DNA of 64,000 nucleotides from Sphagnum magellanicum. Its lineage: Eukaryota; Streptophyta; Sphagnopsida; Sphagnales; Sphagnaceae. Both the position numbers and the translations under genes were made by a program. The DNA lies in NCBI GenBank assembly GCA_021904315.1, contig CM038913.1, positions 1,735,958 to 1,799,957 of the forward strand, given 5' to 3'. Below the pieces are notes generated by a model. That model did no database searches and had not been told where the DNA came from. It saw only the letters and a program-made list of their open reading frames with translations. Shown here piece after piece: positions 1-11,228 of this stretch (position 1 is its first letter; each line of letters opens with the position of its first letter).

Positions 1-1014
1 ACATGTCTACTATTGTTCAAAGGACATCCACATTAAATAACATGTCAAATGTTTTTGTACCAATAGTACTTGATGTCTATAGCGAGTTTATTTTAGAGAC
101 ATTTCTAACCAAGGGCCATTTCACTCAACCTTATTGACCCATGGATTGCAAATTTGAACAAGCTTGTGTCCATTTACCTCTTGGACTTGGAATAAAAAGA
201 ATGAAACTCAATACACACCTCATAAACAGACCTCATACACACCTATAAAAAGTATCATTCAGTGGTAGCATAAACATAATGAAGATAAACATTGTGAAGA
301 TTCATGAAACATGCCAGTTTTTTCACCCACACATCTAATCAAATCGACAAGTGCATCATGTACTACACCCCTTTCTAAAGCCTAACAGGAACCATGTAAT
401 TTTGCATGAGCTTTCTCCAAGATTTAAACCCATAGTTCATTCCCCTTGTGACTTGTTGCAAAAGCTGGCTTACCCTGGCCTTCATAAGGAATCCAATCAT
501 CCATAACCATTGGTACCCACTCTCCTTACAATACAAATTATATTTGAATAAGGAATATGTTGAAATACCTATAAAAATTTACTAGAGTCACCCATTTAGT
601 GACTACAATTTTTTTCACAATCTTGAAGGTCAAACAAATTTGATTTTTACAACATAAGTTCATCACCTCATTGCTTAGTATGAAACATGAAGAAATGTAT
701 AATGATGTATGAAAATTATTGTCCAAAACTAACTATTAAATAATTTGAAGAAAAAAATATTATTATTTGATACACATGTTTGCATCATGCATTACACCAT
801 ATACAAGAATATTTAGTAACACATTATATTATCCATCATTTTGAATTTTTATTTTTTAAAATGAAAAAATAAACAAAATGCAAATATAATCATTATTTTT
901 AATTTTGAGATTTTTGAATTGACATTAAATAACCTTTTTTCCCTAATCACGAAGTTCTAGTACTTGTTTTATATCACATACTCTCTAGCCAATAAATGTT
1001 AACATTCTATTACC
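1..1014. other. AT-rich spacer, no gene seen
   Basis: I see no conserved coding sequence, RNA gene or clear repeat here. Open frames are short and low-complexity, as expected from A+T-rich DNA. Confidence 0.6.
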
Positions 1015-1215
1015 TACTAACACTAATAGGAATAAGTCAAAATGTAACCACTTTATTTGTGATTAAATGCGATTATTAGTCATTTGTGATTACCTTTCAA
1101 CATTTTTGCAATTATTTCTTGTGTTGATCATATTTGCAATTATATTAGTTTGTGATTATTTAGGTTTTCACCCTTATGTGTGAACAACGTTTAGTTTGGT
1201 TTTCATTCTAAAAGA
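1015..1215 (+). repeat. Dispersed repeat A, uninterrupted copy
   Basis: About 200 bp that reappears, inverted and diverged, at 19928-20095 plus 21405-21450. Shared landmarks, in order, are GTCAAAATGTAACCA, ATTAGTCATTTGT, TTTTTGCAATTATTTCTTGTG and GGTTTTCACCC. This copy is continuous, whereas the other is split by about 1.3 kb of extra DNA, so this one behaves as the empty site. No coding potential is seen. Confidence 0.65.
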
Positions 1216-3290
1216 ATAACTTATGTTCCAATAGTGATAGATGTGACCAATTCAATTATACCCTTATAGGTATCCAAAGGTGTATTTTGTGTATTTTAAA
1301 GAATATAATTGCATATATTACGATTTACGAATATTACGATTCATATAAAATATGTCTTCAAGTTTTATATTAAGCATAAATGAGATCAATATTATAATTA
1401 CATTGATTGTATATTTTGAATATATTAAACTTCTACATAAAATATTTGCTAAATGTATTGTGCCCATTTTAAAGTTTATCCAAGTTATTTTCTTATACTT
1501 CTTAAAATTATTACAAAAACAATTTATAATAATTTATATTTATATAATATTACATATATTAAAAAATGAATTTCAGCATTATCTCTTATTATATTTTTAA
1601 AATAATATTAGTTAACTAAAATTAAAAATGTGCATTTTAAAACAAAAGCTTCTTCAGCTAAAAATTATTGTATTATTAATAAATTATTTTCAAAGGAATA
1701 ACCAATTTACTTCAAATATACAATAATAATTTTCAAATTTTCATAAATACGCATAATGAGTGATTTAATCATATGAAAAATAAAAATAAAATAGTTAATG
1801 TTGGCTACCAACTACCAATAATAATAATTCAATTATTATCATTTTTATTGCTAAATAACTATATTTTATATGTATTCTTCAGTACACAAATGAAAAAATA
1901 ATGGGAATCATTATTATAAAAAAGTTAGCTTCGGCTAATTTTCAATTATATTATTAGATTCTAAATAATGAATTACTAAATATTTCACTCATAACATTCA
2001 TTTATTTGGTTATGAAACACTAATTAATTAGTTATTAATAATTAATGAGTAATTCCATAGTTGAAAAATTATGCTGTATAATTAAGATTTTTATTGAAAA
2101 TATTATAATAATCTTAAAATAATGAAATTTTTTTATATAATTAATATATTTCTCAAAAAAAGATACATTAAATAATTGTATGTATTAGTAATTATTTCAT
2201 TATTTCTAACAAATGGTAAATATAAAATGAAATTTTTTTGATATTAGTTTATTCATAAGTCAGAATTACAATACTTGTAAAATTAATTTTCAATTGATAT
2301 TGAAGTGTTCATAATTGACACTATAAAATTAATCATTTTAATTCTTATTTAACTTTTTAAAATAGTCAAAATTACTCACAATTTATAATTTATAAGTTTG
2401 AATCTGAATAATGTTTTTTGAAAAAATTTCATGTAGTTAAAATAAGCATTGTGATGATTATAATTGAAGGAATTATTATTATTATTATTTTTTAATTATT
2501 TAATTACTTATCTATGATAAAAAAATTGACTATTTTTATATTAATTAGAAGAATTAATGTATGCTCAACAGATTATTTTATTTATAATTAATAAGTTCCC
2601 ATAGAAATAAACAATTAATTTGACAAATATCAATTTTTACAATATTAAATGTAATTACATCTTAATTACTATGATTAATTTCATATTAATTTTCAAATAA
2701 TTATTTTCATAGGGATTTATTTTTAAATAAAAAAATTAGTTCATTATTTATCATATATATATTAGTAATTAAATTATTTTTACATTTATTATATTATCTA
2801 TAATTAGACCATATTTCTTAAAATTTGGAAACATTTTTAAAAGTTTTGTTATTTATTTATCTATGAGTTAGGTTTTAAAAACGTGTGAATAACTAGATAG
2901 ATAATTAGTTATATATTTTTAAAATTATTAGTTATTTAAGTATGTAATAATAAATACGTAATATTTGTAATGTATAGTTTTTATTTTAAATATATGTTAA
3001 ATTTATTCATTATTGATTACATGATTATGTAATTATTTAAGTAGGCATGTACTCAAAATGTTTAAAAATCTAAAAACTAAAAGCAAAAGCCATGAAGAAA
3101 CTTTTGGAATTGCAGCTTAGGTTGTGAGGAAATCATCATTTCAAAACTTATCAATCCCACATTGTTTGTTGTTCATTCCTATTTTGAATAGTTTATAAAC
3201 AAAGGATGTGGTCATGCAATTTCACATTAAAAAGTTTGTGCAAATGGGATGAACCAATCAAAAGGCTTAACCCAAAATGAAAAGAAAAAT
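1216..3290. other. Very AT-rich spacer, no gene seen
   Basis: Long stretches consist almost only of A and T, with poly-A/T runs and many ATTA/TAAT words. The single frame of about 80 codons at 1352-1600 is Ile/Leu/Tyr-rich and looks like random AT-rich translation. I see nothing supportable. Confidence 0.6.
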
Positions 3291-3299
3291 TATGCACAA

Positions 3300-3525
3300 T
3301 TATAAACTACTTACATGCCCAACCTACTTATTTACCTATTAAACTAAGTATGTACCTAGTTTGATTTACCCACCTAGGTTGACCTATGTACCTACCTGCT
3401 TATGTACCTACATATAGAAATAGGTATTTAGTCTAAGAAGGTAGAACCTACCTAACTACCATTTCACCTAAGTCGGTATGTAGGTATGTAACCTAAGTTT
3501 GTGGGCATCTACTCAAGTGCCTACC
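3300..3525. repeat. TACCTA/TAGGTA-rich simple repeat tract
   Basis: Degenerate repetition of ACCTA, TACCTA and their complement (for example acctacctgcttatgtacct). A similar TAGGTAGG-rich tract occurs at 20560-21010. It is non-coding low-complexity sequence. Confidence 0.6.
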
Positions 3526-4010
3526 AACCTATTATTAATGTTTTGTATTAAATTCATTTTCAAATGTCACATGGCATATTTACATTGGGCCACGTGTCAT
3601 AATATATGATCATTTAAACATTTAAATTGAATGTCCCAAATTACTTCAAAATAACAATAATATTTATATTTTAAATAATTAAATATTGGGACACATGGCA
3701 TCACATCATTTGCATTCATTAATGACCAAAATAGTTGCATCTTAATCACATGTGACAATATGTATACATACTTTCCATCCATTTTTTTTAAAATGAAAAT
3801 TTGTTGCACTTTATGTGTAGCTTACCATCAACTCAATGGAGTGCTTCATACTTCATAATGAAAGTTAAAGAAGTTTTGAATAATTTTTCTCATGTTTATG
3901 CCATAAATGTGACTGTGACTGCATGTGTCACCACTTGTTTTGCATACTTTTCCATGCTTTCACCCTTGCAACTAAAATTAGTCGTAAAGATTAGTTTAAA
4001 ATGCACGTTT

Positions 4011-4021
4011 TTCTTCTAGTG
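4011..4021. mobile_element. Possible right terminus of a CACTAG-type element
   Basis: TTCTTCTAGTG is the reverse complement of CACTAGAAGAA. The same start is seen at 14187 and, with one change, at 20098. Just inside lies TTGCAACTAAAATTAG, like the TTTGCAAC words inside the 20098 terminus. No matching left end was found in the window, so this may be a solo or truncated end. Confidence 0.3.
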
Positions 4022-4170
4022 CCAAGGGCCATCACCCAAGCAAACCAAACACACCAAGCCTACCACATAATGCAACTACTACTTGGTGGTTGGTAACACC
4101 ATCATAATCTTTGTTCATCATTCATCATGAACACAAATAATGTGATGATAGCACCTTTATGAAATGCCAA
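4022..4170 (+). repeat. Dispersed repeat B, copy 1
   Basis: A block with the words GGCCATCA, CACCAAGCCTA, ATAATGCA and ACTACTTGGTGGTT followed by a GAACACAAATAATGTG stretch. Two tandem copies of the same block occur at 29719-29920 with about 80% similarity by eye. No open frame is conserved between copies, so it is probably a non-coding transposon fragment. Confidence 0.55.
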
Positions 4171-4499
4171 AAGGGTCAAACAAACATTACAAGATGGAAA
4201 CACTTGTTTTGGCTTAAGGTAAAACCATAGGATTTATGATTTTTTTAATGTATGAGAATGTACAATATAAAATAATGAAAATGTCTAAGGTCAAGACAAT
4301 CTTGAGGTATAAAACAAGGCTTAAGCAAATTGGCATAAAACCCTAACCTTAAGCTTTTTTTCAAAAAATCAACATATGTTTGAGGATTTTAAAGGTGCAT
4401 AAAGAGGGAAGAGCTTGGAGATAAAACATCTTTTATCTTGAAATAATTGGAAATGATTAAGGCATGCAAAAGTTTCAAAGTATTGAGGACCAAACTTGA

Positions 4500-4818
4500 A
4501 CATAAGAAAACTTGCTTACACCATACGACTAGGCTTGGATCATAAACAAAAATGTTTGGACCATAAGACCAAGCCTCAACCATAAGTGAAAGTGCTTAGA
4601 CCATAAAAGCAAACCTCAACCATAAGCAAAAATGTTCATATCATGAATCCAAGCCTAGACCATAAGCAAACGTGTTTGGACCATAAGCCAAGCAATTCCC
4701 AAATTGAAAATGTTTGGACCATAAGCCAAACAATTCCCAAAGTGAAAATGTTTGGACCATGAGGAATAATGCTTGGAGCATAATCCAAACAATCTTCACA
4801 AGTCAAAATGTTTGAATC
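4500..4818. repeat. Minisatellite, 38-40 bp unit, about 8 copies
   Basis: Imperfect tandem units centred on GTTTGGACCATAAGCCAAG. The GTTTGGA landmark recurs at 4554, 4674, 4712 and 4750, and diverged forms (gcttaga, gttcata) occur at 4594 and 4634. Spacings are therefore 40 bp on the left and 38 bp on the right. Short frames across it on both strands are artefacts of the repeat. Confidence 0.75.
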
Positions 4819-5058
4819 ACATGTTAGCATATTTTATTGAAAGATGCCATTGACAAGATTATGTGAAATTTACCAAAATCTAGGTTACGAGATCATCTTG
4901 TATGTTTGGTTTGGGGCCCAAAGTGAACAAACACCCACCAACACACCATGAAGGATGGATGACGAGTGACACAAGGAAACAATTTTGGGTTGGGTTCTAG
5001 TTAGTTATCACACCATGGCGATTACCTTCTATCATTTTTTTACTACCTACCAACCTAG

Positions 5059-5071
5059 GTACACTACTACA
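5059..5071. repeat. CACTA left target duplication and terminal inverted repeat
   Basis: GTA (5059-5061) is the target-site duplication, followed by CACTACTACA. It pairs with the right end over 9 of the first 10 bases; similarity fades beyond this. Confidence 0.88.
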
Positions 5072-5079
5072 TATTGTGC

Positions 5080-5610
5080 CTTTTTGCGAAGGGAAAAACA
5101 AAAAACCGAAAGGGTTTGCGAAGCAAAAACAACCTGCCATATTTGCGATGTGACACGCATCGCAACTTGTGGTTCACCAACCATCGCTAATATATAATGT
5201 ACCTTAAATCATCGCAGCACTTTTGCGACATATACCACAACCAAAACTTTGCGACCCTCTCAGTCTCCGTGCACGCTAGCAATATTCCACAATTCGCACC
5301 TCTTAATCATACTCACAACATTGAAAATTTTACAATACACAAAATATCGCAAAACACTTTGAGATTCACAAGAAATCGCAATCTTGCGTTATTCGGAGCA
5401 TCGCATTTTGCGTTTGAATATGTATCACAAACCTCATCACAAAATTTTACAAAAGTTTCCGGTGTTGGACGTATCGCAAGTTGCGATGTTCATTAGTTCG
5501 CAAAGTAATAAAAGGGATCATGGAGAAGGAAGTTTCGCAAAAGGTTTTGCAATGTCATCTGATTTATCACCCTTTTTTAAGTCGCATAAAATCTCGGTGA
5601 CATTGAAGTA
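5080..5610. repeat. Left subterminal repeat array of the CACTA element
   Basis: Many short copies, in both orientations, of a word around TTTGCGAT / ATCGCAAA / TTCGCAAA. Examples are tttgcgatg near 5141, atcgcaac near 5159 and tttgcgacat near 5220; further copies run to about 5590. Such arrays are the binding sites of the second CACTA protein in characterised elements such as En/Spm and its TNPA. Confidence 0.8.
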
Positions 5611-5775
5611 GTACATGCAGTAGTGCGAAGGAGAGTAGTACAAAGTTCCTAAAGGGCCTACTCCCGGAACTATAAAGGCTGAAATTCGCTAAAGACTTTG
5701 ACACAATGAACATTGTGGAGTAATATAAAACCACAAGCCTCAATGGCAATTTGCATAAAAATAATGAGTAGCACA

Positions 5776-8700
5776 TTATACGTGGTCATCATCCACCTCA
5801 GAGGTTGTGAGCACAACCTCTGGTTTCTCACCTAGAATAGAACGGGACCGTGGCACATATGTGACAACAAGTGACCACTCCTCTGGGTTTAGGGGATAAG
5901 GAAGATAAAAGCATTGTTCTACATGACTGGGAAATAGCTCTGAAGTTTGCCAATGAGATGGCTGATAACTGGTGGTAGATGTCTTTAACCATGTGTGTCC
6001 GCACTCATCCTGAACTAAAATGCAATTTGCACCAGCAAGGTTCACTTTAAACCACTTGCACTTAAACACATACTCTTCAAACTTTGAATGTGCATCATAA
6101 GACACCACCAGATCTCTTCCAGCTTTCCATAATGTGGCACAATATCTGGAACAATATTCCTGTCATGTCGACTGCTTCTAGAGTCCTAAATGAATTACCC
6201 TTGAACTCCATAGTCAAAGGTGCGGCCCCTCTTTTCATCCAAAGTGGAAATCCTGAAATTAATATTGTGTTAGGCATTGTGAGTCAACAACTTATATGAT
6301 AATAGAAACTTCATGCCCATAAAAATCATCCTAGAACATTATAAAAAACTTGTTTGGAATGTGAAAATGAGTTAATATGCCTAATGAAATAGAAAAAATA
6401 AATACCTGAAATGTCTTCCTTGTGTCCACATTGCTGAACGTGTTGTGACAACTCTCTGTGGTCCATGAACAATGGTGCGAACATCATCTGTGATCTCTGG
6501 AAAACATGATATACTTTCTCCTTGTGCCAACAATTGATCCACTTCAGCCAACTTCTCTTTCATGTACTTATGTAACGTAGGAAAAATCCTTGATCTCCCA
6601 CTCATACTTTTGGCATTCTCATAGAAGTTCCTCCACTCTTCCATGACATTGCTATTATTCAACATGAATGTGGTCAGCTAAATTAACTCTGTAGGTAATA
6701 ACATATGTGTTTGGATGGCACTAATCAAACGGTCTTCCTCCTCTTCTCTTTCCTCCATCCAGACATGAGGACATGATGGATCTATAGTGGCCAAGATGTT
6801 GGTGCAATAAAACATGCTCTCTGCTGCCAAGTGTCCTGTTGCCATGCTTCCCTCCACTCGTGCATAGTTACGGACATAACCCTTTAATACTGCCATATAT
6901 CTTTCAAGCCAATACATCCACCGACAATGCACAGGACCAGCAATGGCTATCTCATCCACAAGGTGAACTAGTAAATGCACTTGACGATCAAAAAATGATG
7001 GAGGGAAGGCCTTTTCCAACTTGCATACCACCTCTGCTGCTATTACCCTCATTCTTGGAATCTCCTCTACAAATAACTCCTTTGAGCATACCCATCTCAA
7101 CAGATATCCCAATGACCAAAGAGCATCTTGTATTTCTGCACTGGCTAAGCCTATTATTGCCACAGGCAATATGTGCTGCAATAAACGATGATAGTCATGT
7201 GTCTTCAGATACCTTGGCCACTTGTGGTCATCGTCCCTACCAAAAGCTTTTTGAAGATTAACTCCATAACCTGCAACAAGGATCCATAAAATTAAACAAA
7301 AGTATTCTAGACATCCAACAGATAGCCGACTATATTTCAAACTCTTTTTCTAGTATAAGGCATACAGATTTAAATATAAATAAAAGCAACAGAGTACTTC
7401 TAAATTCAACCCTTGCCATCAAAGTTCAAACCTGTAGGGAATCGCATCTCTCCTATGCGATTTTGAAAGTCTTTTCTTTCCTGTGTAGTAAGTGTCCATG
7501 GAGCTGATGGTCGTTGCTCAATACCTGTGTTAGGATCAACAGTAATCCACACATCGGGATGCCTCTCAAAATCCTCACAGGCTTCCCTAAAGTTACTATG
7601 CATCTCTCCATAGAGCTGTTTTATGATAGCCTTGCCCACATTTCCCTCAATGTGCATGGGGTCCAAGAGATGACGTATTTTCAACTCACCCCAATAGGGC
7701 AAGCTGTTGAGTACACCCCACCTTGTCAATCCACTACCCTCAAACACCATAGAATCATTTGGGTCAATAACTCTATTGGCCACATCCCTCCAATATGCAA
7801 AAGTGGTAGCTTCTGGAATATCACGCTCATCACCATAAGGCATGTCAAAAGATGAAAATAAAAGTGGGTCTAATCTCATATCATGTCCCAGTGGAAGAAA
7901 CTTTGTATGGCCAAGGTAAACAATTTTGCGAAGATGGCTTGAGTATTTAACCATGTCCTCCAAACTTGGGCCACATGTAGAGCAGGCCTTGTAGCCTTGA
8001 GTTTGCAGCCCACTTACAAAACCAAACCCTGATTGTAGAAGAGCTGAATGTTAGAATAACAAATAATCACAAAACAGAATAATAAAAAATAATATAGAGG
8101 CATGTGCATGATTTCTTACCAAGATAATCATGCATTGTCCACATGCAGATTGCCCTCAACTTGAATACACGTGGTATTCCTCCAGTGGTCTTCCTCCCAT
8201 CATATGCCCATACTCCATCCCACAATGTTTTGAGCTCATCGACCACTAGTGCTAAATAGGTGTCTAGGTTTTTCACCTTACTTGGCCCTGGGATAATAAG
8301 AGAAAGCAGCAAAAATCCTTTTCTCATAGACAACCATGGAGGAAGGTTGTAATTCATGACAACAACTGGCCAAACAGAGGTAGGTCGTCCCTTTCCTCCA
8401 AGTGAATGTGGACTAACACCATCTGATGCTAACCTCAACCTCACATGCCTAGGGTCACGCTCAAACTCTGGCCATGTTGACTCCACATGCTTGTGAGCAG
8501 GAGAGTCAACCGATAACCTCATAACACCAGGCTCTAATCGATTCTTCTTATGCCAAACCATTAACTCGGCCAAGTCTGTACATCGATACATGTGCAGCAA
8601 GCAAAGAATAATGGGAAACCACCTTATTGATTTCCTAGGCACCTTCTCTGTAAGCATGTGAGGATCATATCGAGCCTCTTCACATGTACTGCACTCCGTT

Positions 8701-9300
8701 AAATGGGCATTGTTCCCATGAAATAGCATGCAGTCATTAACACATGCATGGACAATTTGATACTTCATGCCTATGGAGGATAAGATCTTTTTAGCCTCCT
8801 TCCAAGATCTTGGCAAAACATTTTCCTCAGGCAGCAAAAGGCTATGACAATACTGGAAAATGTCTGACAACATAGTATTGCTTGCCTTGTGTTTTGCTTA
8901 GATGTTTAACAACCCCAGTATGGCTGCTAAACGGCTTAACCTTGCACCTTGAAAAATAGGTGTTCGAGCATGTGCCTCCGCCTCTCGCCACTGCCGTTGT
9001 CCCTGGGCAGTATGTTGATGATGTGGAACATCTGCATTGGCTCCTTCATCATGTGGGTTGCCAGACATATCATCAACTATGTCAAGTCCAAACCAATCAA
9101 CCATGAAATCATCCATCGCTTGTTCTTCGTTTGCAGGCAGTGGTGCTTCCTGAACTGGTTGAGAGACACCTTCATCATGAGCAGACAAGTCATTTGATGA
9201 AGAATGAGTTGATGAAGAGTCTAATTTGTGTGGCATGCCCATTTCCTGATATGTTGCTTTCAACCTCCGTGGCAGCATGTCTTCAGAAGGCCGAATATTC
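5776..9300 (-). pseudogene. CACTA transposase (TNP2-type, DUF4218, DUF4216), interrupted
   Basis: Reads leftwards. A Ser/acidic N-terminal part (9278-8901) ends in an in-frame TAA at 8898-8900, but the same frame continues into a TNP2 (Transposase_21) domain to about 8116. That domain has the Cys-containing ACVNDCMLFHG motif, the RLASDGVSPHSLGGKG segment with the expected Asp, and VMNYNLPPWLSMRKGF. A splice at about 8116/8028 joins a CSTC-containing exon carrying HLLDPMHIEGNVGKAI. The exon at 7340-6678 is DUF4218 (FPPSFFDRQVHLLVHL, AGPVHCRWMYWLERYM). Exons at 6665-6381 and 6277-6095, and a DUF4216-like end at 6108-5776, follow. These are nuclear DDE-type transposases that cut at the CACTA ends. 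The stop at 8898, in a conserved stretch, suggests a dead copy; alternative splicing around it cannot be excluded. Confidence 0.87.
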
Positions 9301-9532
9301 TATGCAATATCAAATCCAGAAGATCTTAACTATATACCAAACATAGTTGCATATTACATTATAAATAAAAAATGCCAAAATGCATGTATATAGATATGGT
9401 ATGTTATGTCTTAAACAAAGTACATAGTTCAGAATTGGTGGAATCTTAACTCCACTCATAATGTGTAAACAACTCATCTCCTGATCTGATGGTCCTAATA
9501 GCTATAACCAGGCAATGGTCTTCATGATAAGT

Positions 9533-10591
9533 CTAACCATATGGTGCTGGAGGAGGTCCCTCAACAAAAACCCACTCACAATTAGCCCTACGCTTAGGAT
9601 GAGTCCCCACTGTACTGTTGATGAAACCAACAATGTTTCCAGAACGTATGGGGTCTCCATCTATCACCCTCACATCACTATGCCTCCTAGTGCTACCAGC
9701 AAAGGTGTCCATCTCAAGAGCAAAGGTCTTCCACTTAGGATGTTGTGTGAGGATCCTGTTCCAATGTCTTCTCTTATAGATAGGCCCACCATAAGGGAAC
9801 AAAGTAGGACCCTCTCTACGACATCTAGCTGAATCCTCTACAATGATGTCCTCACAAGCATATACTCCATAGTCATGCCTCTCTCCAAGTGTAGAGGTCT
9901 TAACAATCCATCGTCTACCCCAAACCATAACCTCCTCATCATAGGGCAAACTATCAAGCAACCCAAGAACTACAGGGTTCCATGATTGGATAATATTAGC
10001 ACATTTGCCAGTGAACTCACACATACCCCATCTGCCTTCAACAATAGTCCTAGCATGACCCTCACTTGGACGTTGTGCTTTGGATCACTGTCTAACGGAG
10101 GGCACACGTGGCCTTGCCTCATGCTGTGACTTATTGGCCTCATGAGAGGTACCAATCCCTATAGCAAATGCCTGCGAAAGTGCATTTCCTATGGCAGCTA
10201 AAACCCCTTGTGATAGAACATAGGGTGGTGGTTTCATACGGGAACCCTATTACATTCAAAAAACCACAACAAACCATGGAAGTGAAAATAGTTTCAAAGA
10301 GGATTTCATGAAAAATAACATGTATCAAAGAGGAAAAAATGACAATGGTAAATGACACTTACCACATGAGATGAAAAAGCTCCTGGAGTCAGACCACGAT
10401 GACGCCCAAATCGCTGAATGTGTTTAGCACAAACATATGACTTTTGTGAAATTTGACCAACACACTTGGTGCATTGGCAAAGCTGCCAAGTTGGACCACG
10501 AGGAGAATGAGACACCTCTGCCTGCGTATGAGCTAATGCGCCCTCATTTGAGGAGGATGAGTCACTAGTGGACACAACGGAAGAGGAAGAC
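9533..10591 (-). pseudogene. Zinc-knuckle plus SET-like ORF inside the CACTA element
   Basis: Two exons. The first (ATG near 10591, donor GTAAGT at 10362) is Ser-rich, then has a CQCTKC...C...H pattern like the zinc-binding N-termini of CACTA transposases. It joins in phase to a second exon starting near 10248. That frame runs to a TAG at 9533 but carries one in-frame TGA (10085-10087). Downstream of the TGA, a 163-codon stretch resembles a SET methyltransferase fold: YGVYACEDI (residues 52-60 from Met at 10024), then PYGGPIY (77-83), then VIDGD...SGNIVGFINS...NCEW (120-151), matching the GxFA, YGG and GNxARFINHSxxPNC motifs. The last SET motif (ELxFDY) is missing. No methyltransferase activity is inferred. 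It could be a captured host domain or an old lineage-specific CACTA component. Confidence 0.6.
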
Positions 10592-10859
10592 ATATCATCT
10601 GTCACATTAATACAGCACAAGTGTAAGGCAAAAACCAAATTAGACTTTCAAAAATCATGTCATACAGCAATATAAACCCTTGATTACTCATAAATTGAGA
10701 CAACTTAAACAAAAAAAAATGCATACCTACATCCAATGTGGGCTCAACAATGCCTATAGGACTGGTTGCTCAAATAATCCCAACACTAATTTCGAAGTAG
10801 GGGGCAATACTGTAAAAACCCTTTGGCATATGCAAAAAAAAACAACAAAATGTTAAAGC

Positions 10860-11065
10860 CAGAATAAATTAAAACTTTGCGAACCCCTTGCAAACCCCCC
10901 ACCATCACATCCCTCTTCGCACCCAAGCCCTAAACCCTAAAACTTCTTCTTACATTAGCGAAGTCCCCGACTTCGCAACCCTCCAACGTTGCGAAAGTAA
11001 CAGCATTGCACGGCCTTTGCGATAAAACCCGTATCGCAAGTTCCGATGCGGGTTACATCACAAGC
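10860..11065. promoter_or_regulatory. Divergent internal promoter region with GCGA/TCGC motif cluster
   Basis: This lies between the start of the minus-strand ORFs (about 10.6 kb) and the plus-strand gene. It carries the same word family as the subterminal arrays (tttgcgaac, cttcgcaac, gttgcgaaag, tttgcgataaa, atcgcaagtt). A shared promoter under control of the protein that binds the ends is a reasonable inference, as TNPA regulates the Spm promoter. No TATA box is obvious. Confidence 0.5.
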
Positions 11066-11228
11066 CCTGAATTGCCGAAAGTCCCTAAGGTGTAGTGAAA
11101 CGGAATCCCTTGAAGCTGGTGTAGTGAAATCTTTCTGGGGTCCTAGAGTGAAACGACGTCGGAATTTGAATTCATTCTCGGCATTGCTTGAGAATTGTCG
11201 AAGGAAAGCTTGGGCAAAGCGGATTGCA

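Noticed and set aside
1352..1600. AT-rich frame of 82 codons
   Set aside because: The composition is almost only Ile, Leu, Phe, Tyr, Lys and Asn, as expected by chance in DNA this rich in A and T.
5197..5611. Plus-strand frames of about 100 codons near the left CACTA end
   Set aside because: They lie in the subterminal repeat array, and the same repeats give frames in several phases and on both strands.
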